64,000 nt of DNA from Ruminococcus sp. Lineage in GTDB: Bacteria; Bacillota; Clostridia; Oscillospirales; Ruminococcaceae. The stretch spans positions 62,001 through 126,000 of the forward strand of contig JAFTYF010000063.1 of assembly GCA_017461395.1 (NCBI GenBank), given 5' to 3'. A program made the translations under genes and the position numbers. Below the pieces are notes generated by a model. It worked only from the letters and a program-made list of their open reading frames with translations. It was not told where the DNA came from and made no database searches. Shown piece by piece: positions 1 through 9,583 of this stretch (position 1 is its first letter; each line of letters starts with the position of its first letter).

Positions 1-196
1 ATGCAAGCTTTGCAAGATAATTGCTTCGTTCTTTTTCAGATTCAGCCGCAGCTTCGCCGAGTTTTTTCTGAACAGCAGCAGCTGCGCTTCCTGCTGCATT
101 GTTTATTTTTTCCTCGCAGCCCTGCCTTGTTTCGGCTGTTTTTTTGTTTGCCGCTGCTTCAGCTTCAAGAATTTTCTTAATAGATTCAGACGCCAT
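1..196 (-). CDS. V-type ATPase small subunit (G/H-like), partial
   Basis: The reading frame runs leftward off the window edge; about 65 codons are visible. The protein begins MASESIKKILEAEAAA and is an alanine-, lysine- and glutamate-rich amphipathic helix with no hydrophobic segment. This resembles the small peripheral-stalk coiled-coil subunit (G/H type) that opens many clostridial V-type ATPase operons. The start at 196 is chosen because an AGGAGG (203-208 on the complement) lies six bases upstream; the ATG at 202 abuts that site and is unlikely. The family call rests only on composition and helix pattern, since the rest of the gene and operon lie outside the window. Another coiled-coil stalk protein is possible. 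Confidence 0.55.
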   Translation of the reverse strand, partial: MASESIKKILEAEAAANKKTAETRQGCEEKINNAAGSAAAAVQKKLGEAAAESEKERSNYLAKLA

Positions 197-277
197 TTTC
201 ATCCTCCTGTCTTGTATAAGTATTATTGTACTGCTGAAGGCAGCTATACTCCTTCAAATGAAAAAACAATAATATTG

Positions 278-306
278 ATTGTAACATATTTCTAACAAAA
301 AGTCAA
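278..306 (-). promoter_or_regulatory. Sigma-A promoter for the leftward ATPase-like gene
   Basis: On the minus strand TTGACT (301-306) and TACAAT (278-283) are separated by exactly 17 bases, about 80 bases upstream of the start at 196. The surrounding 200-480 gap is very AT-rich and otherwise holds only the divergent promoter for the next gene. Confidence 0.7.
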
Positions 307-402
307 TAGTTTATATGTGAATTGTGCATATTTTTATGAAATTATAACTTGTTTAAATAATTTGTAAAAATTTCTGTTTTTTAATCCTTAACATTTTATT
401 TA

Positions 403-431
403 TTGAAAAAAACAACAGAATATGCTACAAT
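403..431 (+). promoter_or_regulatory. Sigma-A promoter for the pyrophosphatase-like gene
   Basis: TTGAAA (403-408), a 17-base spacer and TACAAT (426-431) precede the start codon at 481 by about 50 bases. Confidence 0.6.
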
Positions 432-480
432 ATAGGTGATTAGACAGACTGGAATATAAAAAAATTTGCAGAGGTATAAA

Positions 481-804
481 ATGATTGGAGATATTGTAAC
501 AGTTACAGTCGATAGACCGCTCGGAAGCTATCATCCTCAATACAAGGATATGTATTATCCTATTAATTACGGATATATTGAAGGAATTATTGCTCCTGAC
601 GGCGAGGAGCAAGACGCTTACATTTTAGGCGTAAATAAACCAGTTGACAAATTTACTGGTAAAATAATAGCAATAGTTCATAGATTTAATGACGTAGAAG
701 AAAAATGGGTGGTTTGTCCAGTTGACGCGTCGTTTAACAAAGAGGAAATACTGGAGCAAATACTATTTCAAGAGCAGTATTATCAATCAGAAATTATAAT
801 GTAA
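481..804 (+). CDS. small inorganic pyrophosphatase-like protein
   Basis: A 107-residue cytosolic protein. The segment DRPLGSYHPQYKD, then YPINYGYIEG and DGEEQDAYILG, matches the pattern of short clostridial proteins annotated as inorganic pyrophosphatase: the DGEEQDAY stretch resembles the metal-binding D-x-D region of the class I enzyme. It is much shorter than the usual 170-180 residue enzyme, so catalysis should not be assumed. The ATG at 481 is chosen because AGAGG sits 5-10 bases upstream; the frame can be extended to a TTG at 466 but without a ribosome site. It is a single gene with its own promoter. Confidence 0.6.
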   Translation: MIGDIVTVTVDRPLGSYHPQYKDMYYPINYGYIEGIIAPDGEEQDAYILGVNKPVDKFTGKIIAIVHRFNDVEEKWVVCPVDASFNKEEILEQILFQEQYYQSEIIM

Positions 805-866
805 ACCCCAATTTGTCAAACCAAATATTATCATATAACCTTTGGTGCTTAACGATTACAGTTGTT

Positions 867-913
867 TTTTCTGCGGCTGACTTTTTTGGCAAGGTATAAT
901 TGGTAAAGCAATA
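867..913 (+). repeat. divergent half-copy of the 12040-12133 inverted-repeat element
   Basis: The stretch from TTTTGGCAAGG to GCAATAC (883-913) matches 12105-12135 at 26 of 31 positions, and TTCTGC lies upstream in both. It ends 34 bases before the start of the next gene. The matching left arm is not clearly present here, so this copy looks eroded. Confidence 0.5.
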
Positions 914-946
914 CTAATAAATAATATGAGTCAGGAGGTATGTTAA

Positions 947-2236
947 ATGAAATTAAAAGGTATCATAAGCCTGCTTTTTTCAGCAGTGATTGCAGTAGGC
1001 GTGTGTCCGGATATTCCGGTGAAAGCAGAAGATGAAGTTGAAGAAAAGCTCATTGCGCTCACTTTTGATGACGGACCTAACACACATACAACGCCGAAGG
1101 TGCTTGATCTTCTGGAGGAGTATGACGCCCGTGCTTCGTTCTTTGTGATAGGAAAAAATATAAACGATGACAGTGCCGAAGTAATGAAAAGGGCATACGA
1201 AATGGGCTGCGAGATAGACAGTCATTCAAAAACTCATTCGGATATGTCTGTTATGAGCGCAGAGGAGATCAAGGCGGAAATAGCGTATGTTGATGAGTAT
1301 GTGTACTCGGTGATAGGAGAGTACCCGAAATTCTTCCGTGCGCCGTATCTGAATGTAAGCCAGACGATGTATGATTCGATTGATATTCCGTTTATAACGG
1401 GATTCAGCAGCGGTGACTCAAATGCTGAGAAAACGGCTCAGGAACGTGCGGAAACGGTTCTTTCATCTGCAAAGGACGGAGCGATTATTCTTATGCATGA
1501 TTTTTACGGCAATGATAAGACAGTCGAGGCGCTTAAAACGATATTGCCGGAGCTGAAATCTCAGGGATATGAATTTGTTACTCTCAGCGAACTGTTTGAA
1601 CGCAAGGGCGAAACACCTGTGCGGAATTTCTGCTACAGCGAGGTACAGAGACATATATGCAATGATTATACATTTTCCGAAAATCTTTTCATGGGAACAG
1701 TTACCGGAAACAATGAATGGGATGGCTGGAAAACTGCCATTCTGCTGAACGATTCGGGTCTGGGTAGTGTCGAATCTGATTTTGTGATTGAAGTTTCATA
1801 CGATAGTATTGCTCCGCCGATAATAGTGCTTCATCGCTGGAAAAGCTCTGAGGATAATCTGTGGAAGGCTGTAAAACCTGCGTATTATAATGGCAAAAAG
1901 GCTTGCTTCCGGAAAGCTGATATGCAGGCGGTGCTTGATTCATACGGTATGACATATGACGATATGGATTATATCATGGTTCGTACAAACTGGACTGAAA
2001 TGACTATAACAAAAGTTGATCTCCTCGTTATGGAGGAGAAAGAATCTCTGATCGGTGATGTGAATCTTGACGGAGAATTTAATATTGCCGATGCAGTAAC
2101 ACTTCAGAAATGGCTGCTGAGTGAGATGTCAAACGAACTTGAATGCTGGCAGAACGGGGATCTCTGCGCTGACAGCATACTTGATGTATTTGATCTGTGC
2201 GCAATGAAAACAGAGTTGATAAAGTTAGCAAAGTGA
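947..2236 (+). CDS. secreted CE4 polysaccharide deacetylase with C-terminal dockerin
   Basis: A 429-residue secreted protein. A signal peptide covers residues 1-27. A NodB/CE4 domain covers about 33-220, with the metal and catalytic motif TFDDGP (39-44), the HSKTH histidine pair (about 93 and 97), RAPYLN and HDFYGND. CE4 enzymes remove acetyl groups from xylan, chitin or peptidoglycan; the dockerin makes acetyl-xylan the likely target. Residues 230-365 form a separate beta-rich module resembling the Ruminococcus carbohydrate-binding type modules, not identified further. Residues 370-427 are a Ruminococcus dockerin (GDVNLDGEFNIADAV, KWLL, VFDLCAMK), which would dock the enzyme in a cellulosome. 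AGGAGG precedes the ATG. The gene stands alone with its own terminator. Confidence 0.88.
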   Translation: MKLKGIISLLFSAVIAVGVCPDIPVKAEDEVEEKLIALTFDDGPNTHTTPKVLDLLEEYDARASFFVIGKNINDDSAEVMKRAYEMGCEIDSHSKTHSDMSVMSAEEIKAEIAYVDEYVYSVIGEYPKFFRAPYLNVSQTMYDSIDIPFITGFSSGDSNAEKTAQERAETVLSSAKDGAIILMHDFYGNDKTVEALKTILPELKSQGYEFVTLSELFERKGETPVRNFCYSEVQRHICNDYTFSENLFMGTVTGNNEWDGWKTAILLNDSGLGSVESDFVIEVSYDSIAPPIIVLHRWKSSEDNLWKAVKPAYYNGKKACFRKADMQAVLDSYGMTYDDMDYIMVRTNWTEMTITKVDLLVMEEKESLIGDVNLDGEFNIADAVTLQKWLLSEMSNELECWQNGDLCADSILDVFDLCAMKTELIKLAK

Positions 2237-2244
2237 TATTTCAG

Positions 2245-2280
2245 ACCGCTGTATTTTAGGGGAATACAGCGGTTTTTCTT
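2245..2280 (+). terminator. Rho-independent terminator after the CE4 gene
   Basis: Perfect 11-bp stem ACCGCTGTATT / AATACAGCGGT with a 7-base loop, followed by a T-rich tail. Confidence 0.9.
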
Positions 2281-2307
2281 ATGTAAGGACATTATAATTA
2301 TTAGCAC

Positions 2308-2336
2308 TTGCATTTTTTATTAAGATGTAGTATAAT
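2308..2336 (+). promoter_or_regulatory. Sigma-A promoter for lon
   Basis: TTGCAT (2308-2313), 17-base spacer, TATAAT (2331-2336). No CIRCE-type heat-shock palindrome was seen between it and lon. Confidence 0.65.
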
Positions 2337-2409
2337 AAAATAATAATTACATTAATGTGTAAGGAAATTATGGCTTTTTGATCGAATATACAGAAATGTG
2401 GTGATTAAT

Positions 2410-4755
2410 TTGGAACAGATCGTAAAAAGCAGCAAAAATACAGAAAATGATAATATTTTTTATACTATAGCTATGAGAGGAATGGTCGCATTCCCGAAAA
2501 TGGTACTTCATTTTGATGTCTCACGGGACAAATCCTGCAAAGCCATAGAGTACGCTGTCAAAGAGGGAAAGAAATTATTTCTTGTAACTCAGCATGAAGC
2601 ATATGTGGATAATCCGAAAGCTTCTGATCTTTATAAGGTCGGGGTAGTGGCTGAAATAAAGCAGGTTCTTAAAATGCCTGATCATATAATAAAGGTTCTT
2701 GTAGAGGGCGTATACAGGGCAAATCTTGTACGTCTTATAGATGACGGAAGCGTTCTTAAAGCCGAAGTAAAGCGTACACCTACATATTCCAGATCAAAAT
2801 ATGATGAGGTTGAAGCACAGGCACTTGTGCGCTCCGTTAAGGATATTTTCGAGAGATATTCTTCTTTTTTCCCGAAGATGCCAAGAGAACTGTTTACATC
2901 AGTAATGACGCAGGATAATCCAGTTAAGCTTTTTGAAGCAGTAACCTTCAACTGCGCTCTTAATTACAGAGACAAGCAGACGCTTCTGGAGGAATCCAAC
3001 ATAATCAATAAGCTGTCAGTACTTTTCGCCTGCCTTACGTCTGAAACAGAGATTCTTGAGCTTGAGAACCTTATTAACGAGCAGACAAAAAACAGTATTG
3101 ATAAGGGGCAGCGTGAGTATTATCTCCGTGAGCAGATGAGGGTTATTCAGGAACAGCTTGGCGAGGATGACGGCGACGACGCTTTTAACTATATAAATGA
3201 TATCATGGCGCTTAAAATAGACGATAAGAGCCGTGAGAAGCTTTTGAAAGAGGCAGACAGACTTGCAAAGCTGCCGGCAGCGTCTCAGGAAGCATTTGTT
3301 ATAAAAAATTATCTTGATACCGTTCTCGATCTTCCGTGGGGAGTCTGCTCAAAGGCTAAGATTTCCCTCGAAAAGGCAGAGGCAATACTTGAAAAGGAAC
3401 ACTACGGGCTTAAAAAGGTCAAGGAACGTATTCTTGAATTTCTGGCAGTTCATATGCTGAATCCTGATATCAAGGGACAGATAATATGTCTCTCAGGTCC
3501 TCCCGGAATCGGAAAAACTTCTATTGCAAAATCGGTAGCGAAGGCAATGGGACGCAAATATGCCCGTGTATCTCTCGGCGGAGTCCGTGACGAAGCTGAT
3601 ATCAGAGGTCACAGAAAAACTTATGTCGGAGCTATGCCGGGACGAATTATTACAGCGATCTCTCAGGCTGAATCTTCAAATCCGCTGATACTTTTCGATG
3701 AGATTGATAAGCTTTGCAGTGATATAAAGGGAGATCCTTCCTCAGCGATGCTTGAAGTACTTGACAGCGAACAGAATAATGCCTTCCGTGATCACTATAT
3801 TGAAGTACCTTTTGACCTGAGCAAGGCGGTGTTTCTTACAACGGCGAACGATGTTTCACGAATTCCGGCACCTCTCCTCGACAGAATGGAGATTATTGAG
3901 CTGCCGAGCTACACAGCAGAGGAAAAATATCACATCACAAAGGAACATCTGATTCCCAAGCAGCTTAAGGAACATGGACTTAAAGCGTCACAGCTGAAAA
4001 TAACGGATGAAGCAATAAATGATATCATACAATTCTACACTAAAGAAGCGGGTGTGCGTAATCTTGAACGCAAGATAGCTTCTATCTGCCGCAAATCCGC
4101 AAAGAAGATAGCTTCCGGAGAAGTCAAGCGTATATCTGTAAAGCCGAAGGATCTTAAAGATATGCTTGGTATACGCAGATATACTGAGGATCTTTCCTTA
4201 AAGGAAAATAAGACCGGAATCGTCAACGGACTTGCCTGGACATCAGTCGGCGGAGTTATTATGCCGCTTGAAGTGCTTGTTCTCAAGGGAACAGGTAAGG
4301 TAGAGGTGACTGGTTCTCTCGGTGATGTTATGAAGGAAAGCGCAAAGATCGCTGTAAGCTATGTCCGCAGCTTTGCCGAAAAATACGGCATAAATCCTGA
4401 TTTTTACAAGGAAAACGATATACATATCCATGCCCCTGAGGGAGCTGTACCTAAAGACGGACCGTCAGCCGGCGTAACTATGACGACAGCTCTTGTGTCA
4501 GCATTGTCAGGACTTGAAGTCCGTGCAGATGTTGCTATGACTGGAGAAATCACGCTTCACGGCAAGGTTCTGCCAATCGGCGGACTCCGTGAAAAGACAA
4601 TGGCTGCATATAAAGCCGGAATCAAAACAGTCATTATTCCGGAGGCTAACAGAGCTGATCTTGAGGAAGTTGACGACGCTGTAAAAGAATCGCTGAATTT
4701 TGTTTTTGCTGAAGATCTCAGTGATGTTCTTGATACGGCATTGATAAAAAAGTAA
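2410..4755 (+). CDS. lon: ATP-dependent Lon protease
   Basis: A soluble AAA+ protease that degrades misfolded and regulatory proteins. Order of domains: N-terminal LON substrate domain (about 12-210), coiled linker, AAA+ module with Walker [10 protein letters not shown] (near 370) and Walker [10 protein letters not shown], then the proteolytic domain with the catalytic serine in [11 protein letters not shown] and the lysine in GGLREK. The length, about 781 residues, is normal. A TTG start at 2410 is preferred because GGTG lies 6-7 bases upstream; GTG codons at 2398 and 2401 are alternatives. ysxC follows within a few bases, an arrangement common in Firmicutes, so the two are probably co-transcribed. 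Confidence 0.95.
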   Translation: MEQIVKSSKNTENDNIFYTIAMRGMVAFPKMVLHFDVSRDKSCKAIEYAVKEGKKLFLVTQHEAYVDNPKASDLYKVGVVAEIKQVLKMPDHIIKVLVEGVYRANLVRLIDDGSVLKAEVKRTPTYSRSKYDEVEAQALVRSVKDIFERYSSFFPKMPRELFTSVMTQDNPVKLFEAVTFNCALNYRDKQTLLEESNIINKLSVLFACLTSETEILELENLINEQTKNSIDKGQREYYLREQMRVIQEQLGEDDGDDAFNYINDIMALKIDDKSREKLLKEADRLAKLPAASQEAFVIKNYLDTVLDLPWGVCSKAKISLEKAEAILEKEHYGLKKVKERILEFLAVHMLNPDIKGQIICLSGPPGIGKTSIAKSVAKAMGRKYARVSLGGVRDEADIRGHRKTYVGAMPGRIITAISQAESSNPLILFDEIDKLCSDIKGDPSSAMLEVLDSEQNNAFRDHYIEVPFDLSKAVFLTTANDVSRIPAPLLDRMEIIELPSYTAEEKYHITKEHLIPKQLKEHGLKASQLKITDEAINDIIQFYTKEAGVRNLERKIASICRKSAKKIASGEVKRISVKPKDLKDMLGIRRYTEDLSLKENKTGIVNGLAWTSVGGVIMPLEVLVLKGTGKVEVTGSLGDVMKESAKIAVSYVRSFAEKYGINPDFYKENDIHIHAPEGAVPKDGPSAGVTMTTALVSALSGLEVRADVAMTGEITLHGKVLPIGGLREKTMAAYKAGIKTVIIPEANRADLEEVDDAVKESLNFVFAEDLSDVLDTALIKK

Positions 4756-4767
4756 GGAGGAATGACG

Positions 4768-5382
4768 GTGAAGCTGAATTACAACAAGGCGGAATTCACC
4801 GCCTCATACGGAAAATTTTCTCAGATACCTCCGTCTGAGCGTATAGAAATTGCATTTGCAGGTCACTCGAATGTGGGAAAATCTACTCTTATCAACAAGC
4901 TTTTCAACCGGAGAAATCTTGCGAGAGTAAGCTCGGTTCCTGGAAAGACGGCTACTATAAATTTCTACGGACTGGATAATATTTACTTCGTTGATCTTCC
5001 GGGGTATGGCTACGCAAAGGTAGCAAAATCTGAAAAAGAACGTTGGTCGGGACTTATCGGCGGTTATCTCGGAAGTGACCGTGACATCAGACTTGTATTC
5101 ATGCTTGTAGATATGCGTCATGCTCCTACAAAGGATGATGTGCAGATGATAAATTATCTAATAGATACCGAAATGCCATTTGTACTGGTGCTTACAAAGG
5201 CAGACAAGCTGAAAAAGACAGCTCGGGAAAAACGTATGGAAGCATTTAAGAATGAAATCCCATGCTTCGAGGATATTCACGTTGTTCCGTTTTCTTCAAT
5301 GACATTTGAGGGAGTCGAGGAATTGAGAAGCATCGTTGAGGATGTTATTTCCGACGATAATGAAGAAGAAACAGAAGAATAA
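4768..5382 (+). CDS. ysxC: ribosome-biogenesis GTPase YsxC/EngB
   Basis: A TrmE-Era-EngA superfamily GTPase required for assembly of the 50S ribosomal subunit. The G motifs are visible: G1 GHSNVGKST, G2 region VSSVPGKTATINFY, G3 DLPGYGYA, G4 TKADK, G5 PFSSM. The length of about 204 residues is typical. The GTG at 4768 lies 7 bases after AAGGAGG (4754-4760); the in-frame ATG at 4762 is only one base from it, so I prefer the GTG. The ribosome site overlaps the lon stop codon, which suggests translational coupling. lysA follows 30 bases later. Confidence 0.93.
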   Translation: MKLNYNKAEFTASYGKFSQIPPSERIEIAFAGHSNVGKSTLINKLFNRRNLARVSSVPGKTATINFYGLDNIYFVDLPGYGYAKVAKSEKERWSGLIGGYLGSDRDIRLVFMLVDMRHAPTKDDVQMINYLIDTEMPFVLVLTKADKLKKTAREKRMEAFKNEIPCFEDIHVVPFSSMTFEGVEELRSIVEDVISDDNEEETEE

Positions 5383-5412
5383 TACAAAATGTATAATAAA
5401 GGTTGTGAAAAA

Positions 5413-6711
5413 ATGTTTGTATCCGATAATCTGAATATAAATGACAACGGAAATCTTACAATCGGCGGTGTTGATACGACTGTTCTTGCCGAGCAGTACG
5501 GAACCCCGCTTTATGTGTTCGATGAAGATAAAATCAGAGAATCCTGCCGCCGTTTCAAGGAAAGCATGGATCTATGCTATGGCGGAAACGGAATGGTCTG
5601 CTATGCCAGCAAGGCTTTCTCATGTATGGAGATGTGCCGTGTTATAAAGGACGAGGGACTTGGTCTTGATGTTGTTTCGGGCGGAGAGCTGTTTACTGCG
5701 CTTAAAGCCGGATTTGATCCTGCTAAGATAGGTTTCCACGGAAACAATAAGACCGACGAGGAGCTTAAATATGCAGTTTCTTCCAATGTGGGACACATCA
5801 TCGTTGACAATGTCAGCGAGCTTGCACGTCTTGAAAAAATTGCCGGCGAACTTGGAAAAAAGCCGCATATTATGTTCCGTATCAAGCCTGGTATCGACGC
5901 TCATACACATGACTTTGTAAAGACAGGACAGATCGACAGCAAGTTCGGATTTGCTCTTGAAACAGGAGAGGCATTTGAGGCTGTAAAGGAAGCTCTCAGC
6001 TGCGAAAATCTCGATTTTATGGGCGTTCACTGCCATATCGGTTCACAGATATTCGATATTGCTCCTTTTGAGGAGGCTGCCCGTGTAATGCTCCAGTTTA
6101 TTGCAAAAATAAAGTCCGAACTGAATCACGAAGTAAGAGAGCTTAATCTCGGCGGCGGTTTCGGAATCAAATACCTCGATGAGCATGATCCTGTGCCGTA
6201 TGAGACTTACATGGAGCGTATTTCAAAGGTGGTAAAGTCTGCCTGCGAGGAGCTTGATATTAATCAGCCGGCGATCCTCATTGAGCCGGGCCGATCAATC
6301 GCTGCTCCTGCCGGAATAACTCTGTATACAGTTGGTGCAAGAAAAGAAATCCCTGGAATAAGGACATATGTATCGGTTGACGGTGGAATGTGCGATAATC
6401 CGCGCTATATCCTTTATCAGAGCGAGTATGAAGCTGTTGTTGCGAATAAGGCTGCACAGGAGCGTGATGAGAAAGTTACAATTGCTGGAAAATGCTGCGA
6501 AAGCGGTGATCTTATCGGCGAAAATATGCCGCTCCAGCACGCAGAATCCGGAGATATAATCGCTGTTCTTGCAACGGGAGCATATAATTACTCCATGTCA
6601 TCCAACTATAACCGAATTCCGAAACCGGCAGTAGTTTTCGTGAAAAACGGCGAGTCCAGAATTGTTGTAAAAAGAGAAACATTCGAGGATATTATCCGCA
6701 ATGATGTGTGA
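5413..6711 (+). CDS. lysA: diaminopimelate decarboxylase
   Basis: A PLP-dependent enzyme that decarboxylates meso-diaminopimelate to lysine, the last step of lysine synthesis. Fold type III features are visible: the PLP lysine in YASKAF, HCHIGSQI, the phosphate-binding LNLGGGFGIKY, EPGRSIAAPAG, and CCESGDLIGEN near the C-terminus. The length is 432 residues, as expected. I chose ATG 5413 because the region before it (from 5389) has no ribosome site while AAAGGTTGTG lies upstream of 5413. It probably ends the lon-ysxC transcript, with a terminator directly after. Confidence 0.94.
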   Translation: MFVSDNLNINDNGNLTIGGVDTTVLAEQYGTPLYVFDEDKIRESCRRFKESMDLCYGGNGMVCYASKAFSCMEMCRVIKDEGLGLDVVSGGELFTALKAGFDPAKIGFHGNNKTDEELKYAVSSNVGHIIVDNVSELARLEKIAGELGKKPHIMFRIKPGIDAHTHDFVKTGQIDSKFGFALETGEAFEAVKEALSCENLDFMGVHCHIGSQIFDIAPFEEAARVMLQFIAKIKSELNHEVRELNLGGGFGIKYLDEHDPVPYETYMERISKVVKSACEELDINQPAILIEPGRSIAAPAGITLYTVGARKEIPGIRTYVSVDGGMCDNPRYILYQSEYEAVVANKAAQERDEKVTIAGKCCESGDLIGENMPLQHAESGDIIAVLATGAYNYSMSSNYNRIPKPAVVFVKNGESRIVVKRETFEDIIRNDV

Positions 6712-6723
6712 AAAACAGTAATC

Positions 6724-6757
6724 AAACAGTCCTGAGAAATCAGGACTGTTTCTTTTA
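6724..6757 (+). terminator. Rho-independent terminator after lysA
   Basis: AAACAGTCCTGA / TCAGGACTGTTT stem with a short GAAA-like loop and a TCTTTT tail. Confidence 0.9.
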
Positions 6758-6792
6758 GCTAACAATAATTGATTATCCACAGATTTTTTGGA

Positions 6793-6810
6793 TTGTTTAT
6801 TTATTGACAA
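6793..6810 (+). promoter_or_regulatory. candidate Rex operator upstream of aconitase
   Basis: The 18-base TTGTTTATTTATTGACAA differs at two positions from the clostridial Rex consensus TTGTTAAnnnnTTAACAA and has the same 7-4-7 geometry. It overlaps the -35 box of the aconitase promoter, so bound Rex would block transcription when NADH is low. rex itself is encoded at 11353. The match is by eye. Confidence 0.5.
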
Positions 6811-6832
6811 AGACCTAAAAATGTTGTAAAAT
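6804..6832 (+). promoter_or_regulatory. Sigma-A promoter for aconitase
   Basis: TTGACA (6804-6809), 17-base spacer, TAAAAT (6827-6832), 37 bases before the aconitase start. Confidence 0.75.
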
Positions 6833-6868
6833 ATAAATGTATAATTATTTTTGAAAGGAATGATTTCA

Positions 6869-8806
6869 ATGGGTTTAACCTTAACAGAAAAAATTCTCAG
6901 AGCTCATCTCGTTGACGGCGAGTATGTGAAGGGTCAGGAAATCGGCATACGCATTGACCAGACTCTTACACAGGATGCTACCGGTACAATGGCATATCTT
7001 GAATTTGAGGCTATCGGTGTTCCTCGTGTAAAGACAGAACGCTCTGTTGCCTACATAGATCACAACACACTCCAGAACGGCTTTGAAAATGCTGACGATC
7101 ATCGTTTCATCGGCAGTGTTGCGAAGAAACACGGTATCTATTTCTCACGTCCAGGAAACGGAATCTGCCATCAGGTTCACCTTGAACGTTTCGGAATTCC
7201 CGGAAAGACACTTATCGGCTCTGACAGCCACACACCTACAGGCGGCGGTATCGGTATGATCGCTATCGGCGCAGGCGGTCTTGACGTTGCTGTTGCTATG
7301 GGCGGCGGCGCATATTACATCACCTGCCCGAAGGTTGTTAAGGTGGAGCTTACAGGAAAGCTTCGTCCGTGGGTTGCTGCAAAGGATGTTATCCTTGAAG
7401 TTCTCAGAAGAATGTCCGTAAAGGGCGGCGTAGGCAAGGTTATTGAGTATGTTGGTGAAGGTGTAAAGACTCTCTCTGTTCCGGAACGTGCTACTATCAC
7501 AAACATGGGCGCAGAGCTTGGCGCTACAACATCTATCTTCCCTTCAGACGAGATCACAAAGCAGTTCCTCAAGGCTCAGTGCCGTGAAGAAGTATGGACT
7601 CCTCTTTCAGCTGATGAGGATGCCGTTTACGACGAGGAGCTTACAATCAACCTCAGCGAACTTGTTCCGCTTGCTGCTTGTCCTCATTCTCCCGACAACG
7701 TAAAGAGTGTTGAGGAGATCGGAAAGCTCAAGGTTGATCAGGTATGTATCGGTTCATGTACAAACTCATCACTTCTCGATATGCTCAAGGTTGCACACAT
7801 TCTCAAGGGCAAGACAGTTGATCCCAGCGTTTCACTTTCAATTGCTCCCGGATCAAAGCAGGTTCTCAATATGCTTGCACAGAACGGTGCATTGTCTGAT
7901 CTCATCGAGGCTGGTGCAAGAATCCTTGAAAGTGCCTGCGGTCCTTGTATCGGTATGGGACAGTCGCCTAACTCAAAGGGTATCTCACTCCGTACATTCA
8001 ACAGAAACTTTGAAGGACGTTCTGGTACTAAGGACGGACAGATCTACCTTGTTTCTCCTGAAATGGCAGCAGCATCTGCTCTCACAGGTTATCTGACAGA
8101 TCCCAGAGATCTTGGAGATATGCCTGAGTTCAAGCTTCCTGAGATCTTTGCAATCAACGACAATATGGTTGTTCCTCCGGCTGATGAAGCTGATATGGAC
8201 AGCGTTGAGATCCTCAGAGGACCAAACATCCAGCCGTATCCGGCTACAGCTCCTCTCATGGAGACAATTGATGCTCCTGTATCACTGAAGGTCGGCGACA
8301 ACATCACAACTGATCACATCATGCCTGCCGGTGCAAAGATTCTTCCTCTCCGTTCAAACGTTCCGAAGATCTCACAGTACTGCTTCGCTGTTTGTGACGA
8401 GGAATTCCCTGAGAGAGCAAAATCTCTCGGCAAGAGCATCATCGTAGGCGGTTCAAACTACGGTCAGGGCTCATCAAGAGAGCACGCAGCGCTCGCACCT
8501 CTTTACCTCGTCGTAAAGGCAGTTCTTGTAAAGTCATTTGCAAGAATCCACAGAGCTAACCTCGTGAATGCCGGAATTCTTCCGCTTACATTCGTGAATG
8601 AAGCTGATTACGATAACATTGCACAGGGCGACGAGCTTGTTCTTGCAGACGTAAGAAAGGCTGTTGAAGAAGGAAAGTCTGAGCTTGTTGTAGTAAACAA
8701 GACAAACGGTAAGGAAATTCCTGTTCTTTGTGAACTTACAGGCAGAACAAAGGATATCATGCTTGCCGGCGGACTTCTCGATTATACAAGAGAATCAATG
8801 AAATAA
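6869..8806 (+). CDS. acn: aconitate hydratase
   Basis: Isomerises citrate and isocitrate through cis-aconitate with a [4Fe-4S] cluster. The 645-residue protein is of the short aconitase type rather than the roughly 890-residue AcnA. Cluster ligands are visible in VCIGSCTNSS and ACGPCIGMG; the swivel domain has GSNYGQGSSREHAALAPL. ATG 6869 is used because GAAAGGA lies 9-10 bases upstream; the in-frame codons from 6851 are too close to it. Together with icd (9963) it gives citrate to 2-oxoglutarate, the oxidative branch used for glutamate synthesis. No citrate synthase is present in the window. A possible Rex site covers its promoter. Confidence 0.95.
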   Translation: MGLTLTEKILRAHLVDGEYVKGQEIGIRIDQTLTQDATGTMAYLEFEAIGVPRVKTERSVAYIDHNTLQNGFENADDHRFIGSVAKKHGIYFSRPGNGICHQVHLERFGIPGKTLIGSDSHTPTGGGIGMIAIGAGGLDVAVAMGGGAYYITCPKVVKVELTGKLRPWVAAKDVILEVLRRMSVKGGVGKVIEYVGEGVKTLSVPERATITNMGAELGATTSIFPSDEITKQFLKAQCREEVWTPLSADEDAVYDEELTINLSELVPLAACPHSPDNVKSVEEIGKLKVDQVCIGSCTNSSLLDMLKVAHILKGKTVDPSVSLSIAPGSKQVLNMLAQNGALSDLIEAGARILESACGPCIGMGQSPNSKGISLRTFNRNFEGRSGTKDGQIYLVSPEMAAASALTGYLTDPRDLGDMPEFKLPEIFAINDNMVVPPADEADMDSVEILRGPNIQPYPATAPLMETIDAPVSLKVGDNITTDHIMPAGAKILPLRSNVPKISQYCFAVCDEEFPERAKSLGKSIIVGGSNYGQGSSREHAALAPLYLVVKAVLVKSFARIHRANLVNAGILPLTFVNEADYDNIAQGDELVLADVRKAVEEGKSELVVVNKTNGKEIPVLCELTGRTKDIMLAGGLLDYTRESMK

Positions 8807-8831
8807 TCATTCCCTGCGGGATTGGCGGTGA

Positions 8832-9557
8832 TTGCTTATTTCTGCTAAAACAAAAGGAATCAACGCATCGGAGCTTAAATATATTGCGATACTTGCAATG
8901 CTGATAGATCATATTGCATGGCTTTTTATCCCTACAGCCGGAGTGGCGGGACAAGCCATGCACTTCGTCGGAAGAATAACGGCTCCGGTCATGTGCTTTT
9001 TCATATCCGAGGGATATCATTACACGAAAAATCTGCGGCGATATTTCACGAGAATGTGTATATTTGCGGTGATATCGCACTTTGCATATGCATTTTGCTT
9101 CAACGGCGGATTTTTTGAAAAGGGTACGGAAAGCGTAATTGCAACGCTGACGCTCAGTCTGCTGTCAGTCCATGTAATAAACAGCGAAAAGATTATAATG
9201 GCGCTGAAGCTTCCGCTTATCATGCTGATTGTATATTTCGCAGAAGGCTGTGACTGGGGAGCGGCTGCGATTATGTTTACGCTCACATTTGAACTTGCAA
9301 GAGGAAGCCGTAAGAAGCAGCTCATTGCATATTCGGCATCAGCATTTGTTTATGTTCTCCCGACTGTTAATCTTCTTTTTAAAGGATATGAGATTTTTTT
9401 CGAAAACGCCTACCAATTCGGTGTATTTCTTCCGGTACCGCTCCTGATGCTCTATAACGGCGAAAAGGGCGGAGGAAAATATACAAAATGGGTATTCTAC
9501 ATTTTCTATCCAGCACATCTCATTCTGCTTCAGTACATTAATCTGCGGTATTCATAA
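8832..9557 (+). CDS. TraX family membrane protein
   Basis: About 241 residues with roughly seven to eight hydrophobic segments. The N-terminal LKYIAILAMLIDHIAW and the later YPAHLILLQY match the TraX family, named for the F-pilin N-acetylation protein but widespread in Firmicutes chromosomes, where its substrate is unknown. The start is uncertain: GGCGGTG lies almost against the TTG at 8832, and no ATG is available before the first conserved segment. It sits 25 bases after aconitase and may be read through from it. Functional link to the TCA genes is not implied. Confidence 0.8.
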   Translation: MLISAKTKGINASELKYIAILAMLIDHIAWLFIPTAGVAGQAMHFVGRITAPVMCFFISEGYHYTKNLRRYFTRMCIFAVISHFAYAFCFNGGFFEKGTESVIATLTLSLLSVHVINSEKIIMALKLPLIMLIVYFAEGCDWGAAAIMFTLTFELARGSRKKQLIAYSASAFVYVLPTVNLLFKGYEIFFENAYQFGVFLPVPLLMLYNGEKGGGKYTKWVFYIFYPAHLILLQYINLRYS

Positions 9558-9583
9558 AGCCAGTCATCAACGAGGGAGTTTAT

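Noticed and set aside
5620..6036. 138-codon minus-strand open frame
   Set aside because: Antisense to lysA; no ribosome site or recognisable domain.
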